NCBI RefSeq assembly: GCF_014863355.1
Contig: NZ_JACZEP010000005.1
Coordinates: 1-64,000 of the forward strand
Direction of reading: 5' to 3'
Source of the DNA: Aminobacter carboxidus
Lineage (GTDB): Bacteria > Pseudomonadota > Alphaproteobacteria > Rhizobiales > Rhizobiaceae
Length of the DNA: 64,000 nucleotides
Part shown: piece by piece, positions 27,516-35,631 of the stretch
How the letters are laid out: each line of letters opens with the position of its first letter
Numbering within the stretch: the stretch's first letter is position 1
The notes under the pieces: model-generated
Told to the model about the DNA's origin: nothing
What the model saw: only the letters and a program-made list of their open reading frames with translations
Database searches by the model: none
Program-made: the position numbers and the translations under genes

Positions 27516-28133
27516 TCAGAGTACTGGCGGAATACGCGCGGCATAACGCCTGCGCTCTTCTTCAATCTCCTCTGGCGAAAACGGATCAGCCTTTTCGTCA
27601 AACGCCGTCCATCCGTCGTCAGCATAGGCGGCCCGGCGTTGGTCGATATCCACCCAGTTGGAGTTCTGAAGAATGGACCGCGCCGCATCTTCCTCGGCAC
27701 CTTCGGTCACGCGAGCGGTGACCAGTGTGCCACCGCGTCGGACGCCTTCGGCATATACATGTGCGTCTTCAGAAGGCACACCGGAATCAGTTAACGCCCC
27801 AATAAGACCTCCAGCCGCACCACCAGCCAATGCGCCAGCCGCAGCCCCTGCAGCTGTCGCCGCTAGCCAACCGGCTGCTACCACTGGCCCGACACCTGGA
27901 ATTGCCATCACGCCAAGGCCGGTGAGCAAGCCGCCTGCGCTGCCAACCAATGCGCCGATACCCGCGCCGGTGCCGGCTGCATCGGCAGTGTCCGACGAGC
28001 GGTCATCATATGAACCGTCTGCATTGCTCGCGACGACACTGATGTCATCGTGCGAAATGCCGGCTTGCACGAGGTTGTCCACTGCGACTTGTGCGTCGGA
28101 ATAATTGTCAAACAGTCCTGTCACACTTACCAT
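27516..28133 (-). CDS. General stress protein 17M-like (YflT domain) membrane protein
   Basis: 205 residues. The N-terminal half is a YflT/GsiB-like stress fold (VTGLFDNYSDAQVAVDNLVQ). Next come two Gly/Ala-rich glycine-zipper helices (residues about 55-110, GVMAIPGVGPVVAAGWLAAT), then SEDAHVYAEGVRRGGTLVTA. This is a common layout of Rhizobiales stress proteins. It lies 26 bases after the PepSY-like gene on the same strand and may be cotranscribed from the EcfG-like box at 28.5 kb. Confidence 0.75.
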   Translation of the reverse strand: MVSVTGLFDNYSDAQVAVDNLVQAGISHDDISVVASNADGSYDDRSSDTADAAGTGAGIGALVGSAGGLLTGLGVMAIPGVGPVVAAGWLAATAAGAAAGALAGGAAGGLIGALTDSGVPSEDAHVYAEGVRRGGTLVTARVTEGAEEDAARSILQNSNWVDIDQRRAAYADDGWTAFDEKADPFSPEEIEEERRRYAARIPPVL

Positions 28134-28159
28134 TGAGGTCTTCCTTCTTCGACTGAGAT

Positions 28160-28471
28160 CTACTGAGCTACGACGTTGCCCTGGTAGTCGAGCGAGACAA
28201 CAACTTCCTTGCCGTCTTTTGTGGCCTTGCCTTGCCAGATTCCGCTTTCCGCCTTGACCAAAGCCGATACATTCTGGAATCCGGCCTCTTCGATTTTTGC
28301 CTTGGCTTGGGCTTCAGTGAAGCTGTTCGCACCTGCGACGGGCGCGGTCGGATTTGTAGAATCCGGAGTTGCGATAGCAGGGGTTTGACCATCAGTTGAC
28401 GGCTGGGTCTGCGCTTGAGCACAGAGACCCGTGGCGGCAAGAATTGCCGCGCTAAGTATCAGCTTTTTCAC
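28160..28471 (-). CDS. Small exported PepSY-like protein
   Basis: 103 residues with a clear signal peptide (MKKLILSAAILAATGLCAQA). The mature part has a helix-strand pattern (TEAQAKAKIEEAGFQNVSAL, then GKEVVVSLDYQGNVV) like small PepSY-type periplasmic proteins. Possible first gene of a two-gene unit with the YflT-like gene. Confidence 0.75.
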   Translation of the reverse strand: MKKLILSAAILAATGLCAQAQTQPSTDGQTPAIATPDSTNPTAPVAGANSFTEAQAKAKIEEAGFQNVSALVKAESGIWQGKATKDGKEVVVSLDYQGNVVAQ

Positions 28472-28503
28472 TAGTTTTCTCCTTGGCTATTGCCGGGAAG
28501 GAA

Positions 28504-28528
28504 AACCCCCAGCCGACGTAATAGTTCC
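28504..28528 (-). promoter_or_regulatory. EcfG-like promoter, relaxed -10 (PepSY-like gene)
   Basis: On the minus strand, GGAAC (28528-28524), 17 bases, GTT (28506-28504), 33 bases upstream of the PepSY-like start. Confidence 0.5.
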
Positions 28529-28833
28529 CAAAAAATTCTGACAGTCGTGGAGGCGCATTCGACGCCGCATATGTGATTGCGAAGCGCGGGCACACTTCGC
28601 TATCGCGGCTGTCGAAACGGCCTCGTCGACCCTAACGAGTTGCCATCACGGCGGCCCAAGCGGCCGATATGGATCTTGACGATGGGGCCGAAATCTAGCA
28701 GCCACCGCCGCGGTGACATGACGAGCTTGACTTCACGAAGCATGATTTCACAAGGTCGCCGGACAGCTCTGCAGCGTGATATCACCGGGCCCGCAAAAAG
28801 GGTCGAACTGTTTTGTGGCACGGCCTCCTTCAA

Positions 28834-28860
28834 CTGGGCGTTCGGCGACCGAACGCCCAG
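28834..28860. terminator. Perfect 12-bp hairpin after the Lys-rich gene
   Basis: CTGGGCGTTCGG, loop CGA, CCGAACGCCCAG. It lies about 35 bases past the ancestral stop of the minus-strand Lys-rich gene, but no T-run follows on either strand, so it may be an end-protecting or rho-type hairpin. Confidence 0.45.
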
Positions 28861-28894
28861 GATCTGGCCAACTATGTTCCTTGTGTCCAAATAC

Positions 28895-29039
28895 TCACTT
28901 TGATGACTTGGCTGCCTTTCCAGCAGGCGCCTTTTTGCCATCGCCACTCTTTTTCGGCGTTGAAGTTTGAAGGTGCTTTGAAGCTTCACTACCCTTCTTG
29001 GCGAGGGAGTCTTTTCCACCTGCTTTGGTTGTGGCCATC
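28895..29039 (-). pseudogene. Small Lys/Ser-rich protein, apparently frameshifted
   Basis: The ATG at 29039 reads MATTKAGGKDSLAKKGSEAS and then, in the given sequence, leaves the Lys-rich pattern for an odd Trp/Cys-rich one. Removing a single base around 28980 (TTCCAAAGC to TTCAAAGC) restores KHLQTSTPKKSGDGKKAPAG and a stop at 28895, exactly the composition of the small basic stress proteins common in Rhizobiales (about 48 residues here). A perfect EcfG-type promoter lies 39 bases upstream. Either a recent frameshift or a base-calling error. Confidence 0.55.
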
Positions 29040-29077
29040 GTCATTGTCCCGGTTGATCACACAGTTGCGGAAACGGA

Positions 29078-29102
29078 ACGTGTACGCCCTTCGCAAGTTC
29101 CA
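29078..29102 (-). promoter_or_regulatory. EcfG-type promoter (Lys-rich gene)
   Basis: On the minus strand, GGAAC (29102-29098), 16 bases, CGTT (29081-29078). Perfect consensus. Confidence 0.7.
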
Positions 29103-29309
29103 ACCGATCGTGCACTGTCCACTGGTTCCAGAGCCTTTAGCCTGCATCAAACTCCATCGGACATGGAACCGCATTAATGCGACGGCATTGTTGAGCAAGG
29201 AACCTGAAAGGGCCAAGTCACCAAACCGCCTGTCGTGCAAGCTTGCTGCGATCCACGACCAGAAGCGCGGTGGGGGCGAACTGCATCAACTCGCCGAAGG
29301 TCGCACCCC

Positions 29310-29864
29310 GTGCAATCACATACGTTGGAATTCTCCCAACCTGCCCATCTCGTGGCCAAGAGCCTGATTGGCCGCCGCTTCCTGGTTTCAGGATGCGGCG
29401 GCATTATCGTGGAAACGGAAGCCTACGCCCCCGACGACCCAGCGTCGCATAGTTTTCGGGGTCCCACTGCCCGAAACAAAGCAATGTTTGGAAATCCTGG
29501 AACTGCCTATGTCTATCGGTCCTACGGTATCCATTGGTGCCTCAACTTCGTCTGCACCTGTGGCAGCGCGGTCTTGATCAGGGCTATGGAGCCGCACTGG
29601 GGCCTGGATGTGATGCGGGAGAGGCGTGACGTTTCAGATGACAGAAGCCTGTGCTCTGGACCGGGAAAGCTCACTCAAGCGCTTGGAGTGGACGGCGGCT
29701 TCGACCGATGGGCCCTCGACCAATATCCGTTCGAACTAGGCGCGACCAGGATCGACGATCTCAACATCTTGAGCGGCAGGCGTGTCGGCATCACCCGCGC
29801 GGTTGACATCCCGTGGCGCTTTGGTCTTGGCGGGTCGCCATTTCTCAGTCGGCCTTTCAACTGA
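29310..29864 (+). CDS. mpg: DNA-3-methyladenine glycosylase (AAG/MPG type)
   Basis: Removes alkylated purines in base-excision repair. 184 residues from a GTG at 29310 with GAAGG upstream; the reading from 29235 is unlike the family. The catalytic region is clear: GGIIVETEAYAPDDPASHSF (with the active-site Glu), RNKAMFGNPGTAYVYRSYG and SGPGKLTQALGV. Size is normal for bacterial members. No repair operon; the next gene is 220 bases downstream. Confidence 0.92.
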   Translation: MQSHTLEFSQPAHLVAKSLIGRRFLVSGCGGIIVETEAYAPDDPASHSFRGPTARNKAMFGNPGTAYVYRSYGIHWCLNFVCTCGSAVLIRAMEPHWGLDVMRERRDVSDDRSLCSGPGKLTQALGVDGGFDRWALDQYPFELGATRIDDLNILSGRRVGITRAVDIPWRFGLGGSPFLSRPFN

Positions 29865-30085
29865 GTTTTGAAGCCGAAGACTCTTTCGCTCGTTTCTCCG
29901 TTGGTGGCAGACACAGGATTGGATTCGAGAACTCTTTGAAGAGGCAATCGCAGCCCTTCGCAGACCGCTGTGGCAGGCAACGAGCCTCGGCCGGTCCTGA
30001 AACACCGTCAATCGCCAAATGTGGCGAGTGACAGCTACTCCGTTCTCCATCAGTTTCCAGCCTTAAAGCTAGATGGAGAAGAGCG
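29865..30085. other. Leader of the GHMP-kinase gene
   Basis: No gene seen. An inverted repeat just before the kinase start is listed separately. Confidence 0.4.
30043..30080 (+). promoter_or_regulatory. Hairpin covering the kinase ribosome site
   Basis: TTCTCCATC (30043-30051) and GATGGAGAA (30072-30080) form a 9-bp stem around a 20-base loop. The right arm contains the GGAG that serves the GTG at 30086, so the folded RNA would hide the ribosome site. Confidence 0.5.
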
Positions 30086-31042
30086 GTGAAAGGGTCTGGG
30101 GGTTCTCTGGGCGGTGCAGTTTTTCCGAACGCCCCTTCGCTGGACCGACCTGGAACGGGTCGAGCTGGTGCACATCACGGCGAACTCATCCAGGGCGTCT
30201 TCCAGGATGAAAGAGGACGGCTCCACCGTGGCCTGATAACGCTCCCGCTCAGCCACATGAATTCGCTCGCTCTATTTGAGGTTGCCGACGAACAAGGCGT
30301 CAGCGTGGTGCCGCCGGAAAAGATGAAGGCCGCTAAAGCGGCGCTCCTCACTCTAAGGCACCTCGACAGTCATCATCTGGGCGGCCTTCTTACGGTTGAA
30401 AGCGCAATTCCGGTGGGCCATGGATATGGATCCTCAACCGCCGATGTCGTTGCCTCGATACGCGCCGTTGCAGATGCATTCGAAATGCAGCTTCGACCCT
30501 CGGTCGTCTGTCGCCTCGCGGTAGAAGCTGAGCGAGCAAGTGACGCCATAGCCTTTGAGGACCAAGCCGTCCTGTTTGCACAGCGCGAAGGGGTAGTGAT
30601 CGAGCATTTCGGAGATGCGCTGCCCCCGATCTGGGTGATCGGCTTCAAAGCAAATGACGGCCAGTTGGTGGATACGCTCGCGTTGCCGCCCGCTCGTTAC
30701 TCCAGTGAAGAAATCCAGACATTTGCCATGTTGAGAGGGTTGGCAGCGCGCTCGATAAAGTACCAGGACCCACACCTGTTGGGGCAAGCGGCCACACTCA
30801 GTGCAAAAATCAGCCAACGCCATCTAGCCAAGGCCCAATTCGCAACGGCGCTTGGCATCGCCAACAATTTTGATGCGTGCGGCGTACAGGTCGCCCACAG
30901 CGGATCTCTCATTGGCATCATCCTGGACGCAACGGCTCCCGGTGTTGCCGGTACTGCGCGCAACATTGCTGAGGCAGCGGCAACAGCCGGTTTCAAAGAC
31001 GTCGTTGTGCAACCGATCTATTCAGTGAGGAGGCCCAGTTGA
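30086..31042 (+). CDS. GHMP-family kinase (PduX/L-threonine kinase-like)
   Basis: 318 residues from a GTG at 30086. GELIQG near the N-terminus and IPVGHGYGSSTADVVASIRA are the marks of the PduX/BluE branch, which phosphorylates L-threonine to O-phospho-L-threonine; the ATP loop Gly-x-Gly-Ser-Ser is intact. Known members serve cobamide linker synthesis, but no cobalamin gene is near. It overlaps the next gene (TTGA), so kinase and CysK-like enzyme are coupled; a phosphorylated hydroxy-amino acid passed to the PLP enzymes is the natural inference. Substrate unproven. Confidence 0.75.
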   Translation: MKGSGGSLGGAVFPNAPSLDRPGTGRAGAHHGELIQGVFQDERGRLHRGLITLPLSHMNSLALFEVADEQGVSVVPPEKMKAAKAALLTLRHLDSHHLGGLLTVESAIPVGHGYGSSTADVVASIRAVADAFEMQLRPSVVCRLAVEAERASDAIAFEDQAVLFAQREGVVIEHFGDALPPIWVIGFKANDGQLVDTLALPPARYSSEEIQTFAMLRGLAARSIKYQDPHLLGQAATLSAKISQRHLAKAQFATALGIANNFDACGVQVAHSGSLIGIILDATAPGVAGTARNIAEAAATAGFKDVVVQPIYSVRRPS

Positions 31043-32076
31043 GATTTGATGCCGATTACTTCGAGGCGCTCGAGACCCCCCGCATGGCCCGGTTGGCAGC
31101 GAATGTCGTTGCCGCAGCCTTTCCATTGATGAAGCTGATGCCCGCCCGCTACATCCTCGATCGGGCTGAAGCAGCCGGCGAGCTTAAGGGAAAGGCACAT
31201 ATAGTCGAAACGACGTCAGGCACATTTGGCATGGCGGTAGCGCTCCTGGCGGCCGCGCGCGACTATCGCTTGACGCTCGTCACCGCATCGACGCTGATGG
31301 ATTCCAAGTACCAGGCACGACTTCAGCGTCTGGGCGCCGAGGTCATCGCACTTGACGATCCTCGGGGCGACGGCAACCAAAAGGGCCGGCTCGAAAGTCT
31401 GGACGGCATTCTGCGCCAAGTTCCGGATGCCTTTTGGACGCGCCAGTACGACAGTGACGGCAACTGGCTGGCATATGCTCGTTTGGCCGATCTCTTTGTA
31501 CGTTCAATGGGCCAGATCGACTGCCTGGTTGGATGCGTTGGAACCGGCGGATCGCTCTGCGGCACCGGCACCTTTTTGCGATCGGTGTTCCCCGATCTCA
31601 AGATCATTGGAGTCGACACCCACCGCAGCATCTTGTTTGGACAGCCGCTTGGAAAACGCGTGCTGCGGGGACTGGGAAACAGTGTCTTGCCCAAAAATGT
31701 TCGCCACGAGCTGGTCGACGAAATTCATTGGGTCGGGGCATATCCAGCGTTCCATGCCGCCCACCGCTTGTTCCGGCAACATGGCATGTTCATGGGCCCG
31801 ACCAGTGGCGCGGCCGCGCTGGTCGGGCAGTGGGTAAGCAAGACCAATCCAGAGGCACGGGTAGCAGTGATCATGCCAGACGAAGGGCATCGGCATGCCG
31901 ACACCGTGTACAACGATATCTGGCTTTCCACTTTGCCCGGTTGGAGAACTCCCGCATCTGCTTTCCCGACGAAAATCTCGAGAATTGAGCCCAAACCGGA
32001 GACAGCGTGGACCCGTTTTGACTGGCGCCGACGCAGTCTCGAAGACGTGATGCAGCTCCAAACGACCGATCGATGA
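31039..32076 (+). CDS. CysK/SbnA-like fold-type II PLP enzyme, atypical
   Basis: 345 residues from a TTG at 31039 (GAGGAGG upstream), overlapping the kinase. The cysteine-synthase fold is seen in VETTSGTFGMAVALLAA (substrate loop), GCVGTGGSLCGTGTFLR (phosphate-binding glycine loop) and GPTSGAAALVG. The usual SxKDR lysine motif is replaced by FPLMKLMPARYILDRA, where Lys and the following helix align but Ser and Asp-Arg are changed. So a beta-replacement enzyme with altered substrate handling is likely. Donor and acceptor unknown; O-phospho-threonine or -serine from the coupled kinase is plausible. Confidence 0.75.
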   Translation: MRFDADYFEALETPRMARLAANVVAAAFPLMKLMPARYILDRAEAAGELKGKAHIVETTSGTFGMAVALLAAARDYRLTLVTASTLMDSKYQARLQRLGAEVIALDDPRGDGNQKGRLESLDGILRQVPDAFWTRQYDSDGNWLAYARLADLFVRSMGQIDCLVGCVGTGGSLCGTGTFLRSVFPDLKIIGVDTHRSILFGQPLGKRVLRGLGNSVLPKNVRHELVDEIHWVGAYPAFHAAHRLFRQHGMFMGPTSGAAALVGQWVSKTNPEARVAVIMPDEGHRHADTVYNDIWLSTLPGWRTPASAFPTKISRIEPKPETAWTRFDWRRRSLEDVMQLQTTDR

Positions 32077-32087
32077 GGATATCTACG

Positions 32088-33338
32088 TCAGTTGTTGTGA
32101 TTCAAAAACCAACTCCACGCATCGGCAGTCGTGTCAAACGACTCATAGCTTGTTGCAGGATCGGTCGATCGATCGAGATCCTTGAGGCCACCAGCCGTAA
32201 CAACTGCAATGACTTTTGATCTGGGTTCTATTACACCACGGTCAGACAGTGCTCTTATCGCCATGAGAGGGGCCACTGATGCGAGTTCTGCGAATATCCC
32301 CTCACTGGCGGCGAGGCAGGACTGCATATCGATCAGCCCATCGTTGGATACCGGCACTGCCTGGCCTGACGATTCTCGAATTGCCTTAAGCGCCTGATAG
32401 GTACTGCGCGAAGTGCCAATAGACACAGCGAGGGGATCGAAACGAACCTCCTGTTCCAGCACGTGATCCGTTCCTTGGGCGAGCGAGGCCGACAATGAAC
32501 CGTGAACCTCGGCAGCAACCATCTTAGGCAACCGGTCGATGAGGCCGTCATAAAACAGCTCCTTGAACCCGGCCCACACGCCTGAAAGAGCGTCGCCATA
32601 ACAGACAGGCATGACGCACCAGTCGGGAACATCACCGGATCGTTGTTCGATGATTTCGTATGCGATCGTCTTGTAGCCCTCTATGGCGAGGGGATGACCA
32701 CCCACGACAGGCGCGCTGAACGGAGACGTGATGAACCAGCCAAACCGCGCTTGGGCCTCCGCGAGGAATTTCCATCGGTCCACCTTCTTTGCCAGGGAAA
32801 GGACAGTGGCGCCATGTTTCCTGATCTGGGACAGCATTGGGCTGGCGGTGCCGGCAAATGTTGCCACGACACAGTCCATGTCAGCTCGCGCGGCGTAAGC
32901 CGCTAGTGAAGCACCGGCATTGCCGGACGATGCCGTGGCCACCACCTTTGCACCTTGCGCACGCGCAATCGAGACCGCGACCGTCGAGAACCTGTCTTTG
33001 TATGACCATGTCGGATTACGGCTCTCATCCTTTATGAAAAGGTTGGCCGTGCCCAATGATGCCCCTATCCGCGGACAGGCGACCAGAGGCGTTAGCCCTT
33101 CGCCTAGTGTGACGACGTCCTCGTCTGCGCAAGGCAGCCTTTGGCCATATTTCCATAATGACGAACGACCATGTTCTTCCTTGGCAAAACCGCGAGTGAT
33201 CGCCGGCCGATCGTAGATTGGTGCCAGGTTTGCAGGTGCGACCGGCGCGCAGAGCGGACACCCCCTGGAGTCGATCGTCAATGCTGCGGGATAAATTGCC
33301 TCGCATCTGATGCAGGAATAGCCTGTTGCGATCGTCAC
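32088..33338 (-). CDS. Threonine-synthase-like PLP enzyme
   Basis: 416 residues from a GTG at 33338 with GGAG upstream (a TTG at 33356 is the alternative). N-terminal zinc-ribbon-like cysteines (YSCIRCEAIYP; CPLC), then LGEGLTPLV, the PLP lysine in NPTWSYKDRFSTV, TASSGNAGASLAAYAA, and a C-terminal TAGGLKD, all typical of the ThrC family. Known members release phosphate from O-phosphohomoserine. It converges on the CysK-like gene, 11 bases apart. As a second ThrC-like enzyme beside a PduX-like kinase it is unlikely to be housekeeping. Confidence 0.8.
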   Translation of the reverse strand: MTIATGYSCIRCEAIYPAALTIDSRGCPLCAPVAPANLAPIYDRPAITRGFAKEEHGRSSLWKYGQRLPCADEDVVTLGEGLTPLVACPRIGASLGTANLFIKDESRNPTWSYKDRFSTVAVSIARAQGAKVVATASSGNAGASLAAYAARADMDCVVATFAGTASPMLSQIRKHGATVLSLAKKVDRWKFLAEAQARFGWFITSPFSAPVVGGHPLAIEGYKTIAYEIIEQRSGDVPDWCVMPVCYGDALSGVWAGFKELFYDGLIDRLPKMVAAEVHGSLSASLAQGTDHVLEQEVRFDPLAVSIGTSRSTYQALKAIRESSGQAVPVSNDGLIDMQSCLAASEGIFAELASVAPLMAIRALSDRGVIEPRSKVIAVVTAGGLKDLDRSTDPATSYESFDTTADAWSWFLNHNN

Positions 33339-33556
33339 GCCAGAAACTCCAGGCAAGCTTTGCCGGTGCCGGCGTGTACCACGACCAGATCGTGCGGAAT
33401 GGACCGGAATGCCGTGATGCTCGACTGCTTGCCATGGTCTTCAGATGCAGCCTTTCTAACCTTTTGAAGCTGAAATGCTTGCTCCATCATTCCTCTCAAA
33501 GCTATGGGTCCATTCTCGCTCAACTCAAGCAGGCGCATCAGTTGAAGTCAACAGAA

Positions 33557-33587
33557 ATGACTCCTAAAGTGTGCCATTCTATAATGG
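33557..33587 (+). promoter_or_regulatory. Promoter with overlapping operator of the XRE gene
   Basis: ATGACT (33557-33562), 17 bases, TATAAT (33580-33585). The -10 is embedded in the inverted repeat CCATT-CTAT-AATGG (33574-33587), as expected for an autorepressing regulator. Confidence 0.5.
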
Positions 33588-33606
33588 TCAGGAAAGGCGC
33601 AGCCCC

Positions 33607-33864
33607 ATGAACCTACGTCAACGGCTTGGCTTGAATGTGCGTCGGCTTCGGAAAGAACGAGAATTGTCGCAGGAGCGCCTGTCGCTTTTGTCCGGCCTCT
33701 CTCGTGCGTATGTAAGCAGTGTTGAGACCGGGCGCCGGAACGCGACGCTGGACACGCTGGAAATCCTGGCGAGGACCCTTGGAGTCGAAGGATGGGAACT
33801 CATTCGATCGCCGACGGAGTTTGATGCGAGCGTTCCGCCCGAGCATGACGGCGAAGAAAATTGA
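33607..33864 (+). CDS. XRE-family helix-turn-helix regulator
   Basis: 85 residues starting MNLRQRLGLNVRRLRKEREL. The helix-turn-helix SQERLSLLSGLSRAYVSSVE and the NATLDTLEILARTLGV helix are typical of single-domain XRE repressors. AAGG precedes the ATG. It lies divergent from the ThrC-like gene and ahead of luxR, so it may gate both units. Confidence 0.85.
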   Translation: MNLRQRLGLNVRRLRKERELSQERLSLLSGLSRAYVSSVETGRRNATLDTLEILARTLGVEGWELIRSPTEFDASVPPEHDGEEN

Positions 33865-33987
33865 TACTTTCTGAGATGCTTTCAAAGTTGGTTCTAAGAC
33901 AAAAAATGGCTATTGACCGCTCCCTCCCATACGATCTTTAGTTATCGAAATCATATATTCAATAGTACCTTCGTTTCATTGAACTTC

Positions 33988-34803
33988 ATGCCTCTCATAC
34001 TAGGATTGCGCTCTCCGTGCTGTCCAAACCTTGGGAGACCTACGATACGGATCGAAGACGAAAGACTAATCCTGGAGCTCGGGCAGGCTGCCTCTGAGAT
34101 TTCGCAAATCAAGACGACAGCCGAGGTGCTGAGCACACTCCAGGGCCATCTGGCCCGCTACGGCTTCAGCGACCTTTTGATTACTGGCCTGCCGGTTCCC
34201 CAGGATCGATATTGGCACCGCGAGATCCTCTGTGATGGGTGGCGTCAGGAGTGGTATCGTCGCTATGTCGAAGAGGGACATTTTCAACATGACCCTTGTG
34301 TCGCTCGATGCAGGCATCGAGCCTTTCCCTTTTTATGGAGCGACTTGCAACCCGAGCATATGTCGCCGCGTGCCAAGCTCGTAATGGATGAGGCGCGGGA
34401 TTTTGCAATGAACGAGGGGCTGTGCATACCGATTCACATCCCCTTCAGAGGGCCAGCGGTTGTGAGCGCGGCCGGGGACAGAATAGATTTATCTCCATTT
34501 GCACGGCCTCTGATTGAAGCTCTGTGCTTGAAGGCCTTTCACGCAATCTGCCGGCTTGAAGGCCTCCTTGAGCTCGAATGCGGCCCAATCCTGGGGCAAC
34601 GAGAAGCCGAAGTGCTTCAGTGGAGTGCCGCAGGCAAATCCGCGGAAGTCATCGCGATCATACTGAATGTGTCTAGATACACCGTTGAATCGCACCTCCG
34701 CCATATCCGTGAAAAACTCGGTGCAAATAACGTACAACGAGCGATTACAAAAGCTCTGGTCCTTGGAGAAATCCAGGCCGGCAATGACCAAATTTGGCGA
34801 TAG
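33988..34803 (+). CDS. LuxR-family quorum-sensing regulator
   Basis: About 271 residues if started at the ATG at 33988; a TTG at 33913 is in frame and neither has a good ribosome site, so the start is uncertain. The AHL-binding domain has the expected Trp-Tyr and Asp (EWYRRYVEEGHFQHDPCVAR) and FPFLW. The GerE domain is QREAEVLQWSAAGKSAEVIA. It lies 44 bases before luxI on the same strand, the usual cognate pair. Confidence 0.88.
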   Translation: MPLILGLRSPCCPNLGRPTIRIEDERLILELGQAASEISQIKTTAEVLSTLQGHLARYGFSDLLITGLPVPQDRYWHREILCDGWRQEWYRRYVEEGHFQHDPCVARCRHRAFPFLWSDLQPEHMSPRAKLVMDEARDFAMNEGLCIPIHIPFRGPAVVSAAGDRIDLSPFARPLIEALCLKAFHAICRLEGLLELECGPILGQREAEVLQWSAAGKSAEVIAIILNVSRYTVESHLRHIREKLGANNVQRAITKALVLGEIQAGNDQIWR

Positions 34804-34847
34804 CGACTGATACTGCGGCTGCTTTACAAAACTGGCAGGAGGCCGCC

Positions 34848-35501
34848 ATGGGTCGCATCTTCGTTGTCGATTGGTCACACCGCAAGCTGTGGCAGCAACA
34901 GCTGGAGCAGCATTTCAGGCTACGCCATGAAATCTATGTGGTCGAACGAAAGTGGCAGGCACTTGCGCGTCCCATCGAGATCGAGATGGACGCGTTCGAT
35001 ACGGAGAATGCAATTTACCTGCTTGCTCTGGATAACGCCGGCGACGTTATAGGAGGGTCGCGGTTAGTCCCAACGACGCAACCGCATCTGCTGGGCGATG
35101 TCTTCCCGCAACTTGCCAATGGCGCACCGCCCCGCGCCCCTGACATCTATGAATGGACCCGCTTCTTCATATCAAATCCGCATCGTACCGCTGACCGGTC
35201 CGCGCGCCTGGCAGGGGAGGTACTCTGCGGTTTGCTGGAGGCCAGCCTGCGGCTTGGCGTTCGAAAGATCAGCGTCGTGTGCGAAGCGTTCTGGCCGGAT
35301 CGACTAAGGGCGCTCGGCTGGCAAGTGGAGGTTCTAGGTGAGAGTATGCAGCGCGAAGACGGCGAGATAGTCGGCGCACTCATCGAGGTCTCACAAGTGG
35401 CGCTGGAAGGCACCAGGCGCTTCTATGGAGTGGAAGGAGTGGTACTCCATCCATCTGGCGTTCCACCGTTATTCCCTGCGCGCAACGGGCACGAGGCATA
35501 A
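34848..35501 (+). CDS. LuxI-family acyl-homoserine-lactone synthase
   Basis: 217 residues, AGGAGG before the ATG at 34848. Makes an AHL signal from S-adenosylmethionine and acyl-ACP. Conserved residues are visible: FRLRHEIYVVERKW (Arg, Phe-region and Trp), EMDAFDTENAIYLLALD (the Asp pair), GGSRLVPTT and YEWTRFF (Glu and Arg). Acyl-chain length cannot be told. Its partner is the LuxR just upstream; it could also serve the TraR-like protein at 25.2 kb, which has no synthase of its own. Confidence 0.93.
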   Translation: MGRIFVVDWSHRKLWQQQLEQHFRLRHEIYVVERKWQALARPIEIEMDAFDTENAIYLLALDNAGDVIGGSRLVPTTQPHLLGDVFPQLANGAPPRAPDIYEWTRFFISNPHRTADRSARLAGEVLCGLLEASLRLGVRKISVVCEAFWPDRLRALGWQVEVLGESMQREDGEIVGALIEVSQVALEGTRRFYGVEGVVLHPSGVPPLFPARNGHEA

Positions 35502-35631
35502 GTCTCAATGTTATGCAGCCAGACCTAGAACCCTTGCGAGGCTGCAACCGTCAGTGACTCGACTGCAAACCTCAACGGCGCAAAGATAAATGGTCGGTCA
35601 CGGCGCTTGGAGACATCGGGAGGTACCCTCA

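Larger units (their letters stand above)
28472..28894. other. Intergenic stretch with promoter and hairpin
   Basis: Holds the EcfG-like box at 28504-28528 and the perfect hairpin at 28834-28860. Readings across it are unsupported. Confidence 0.5.
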
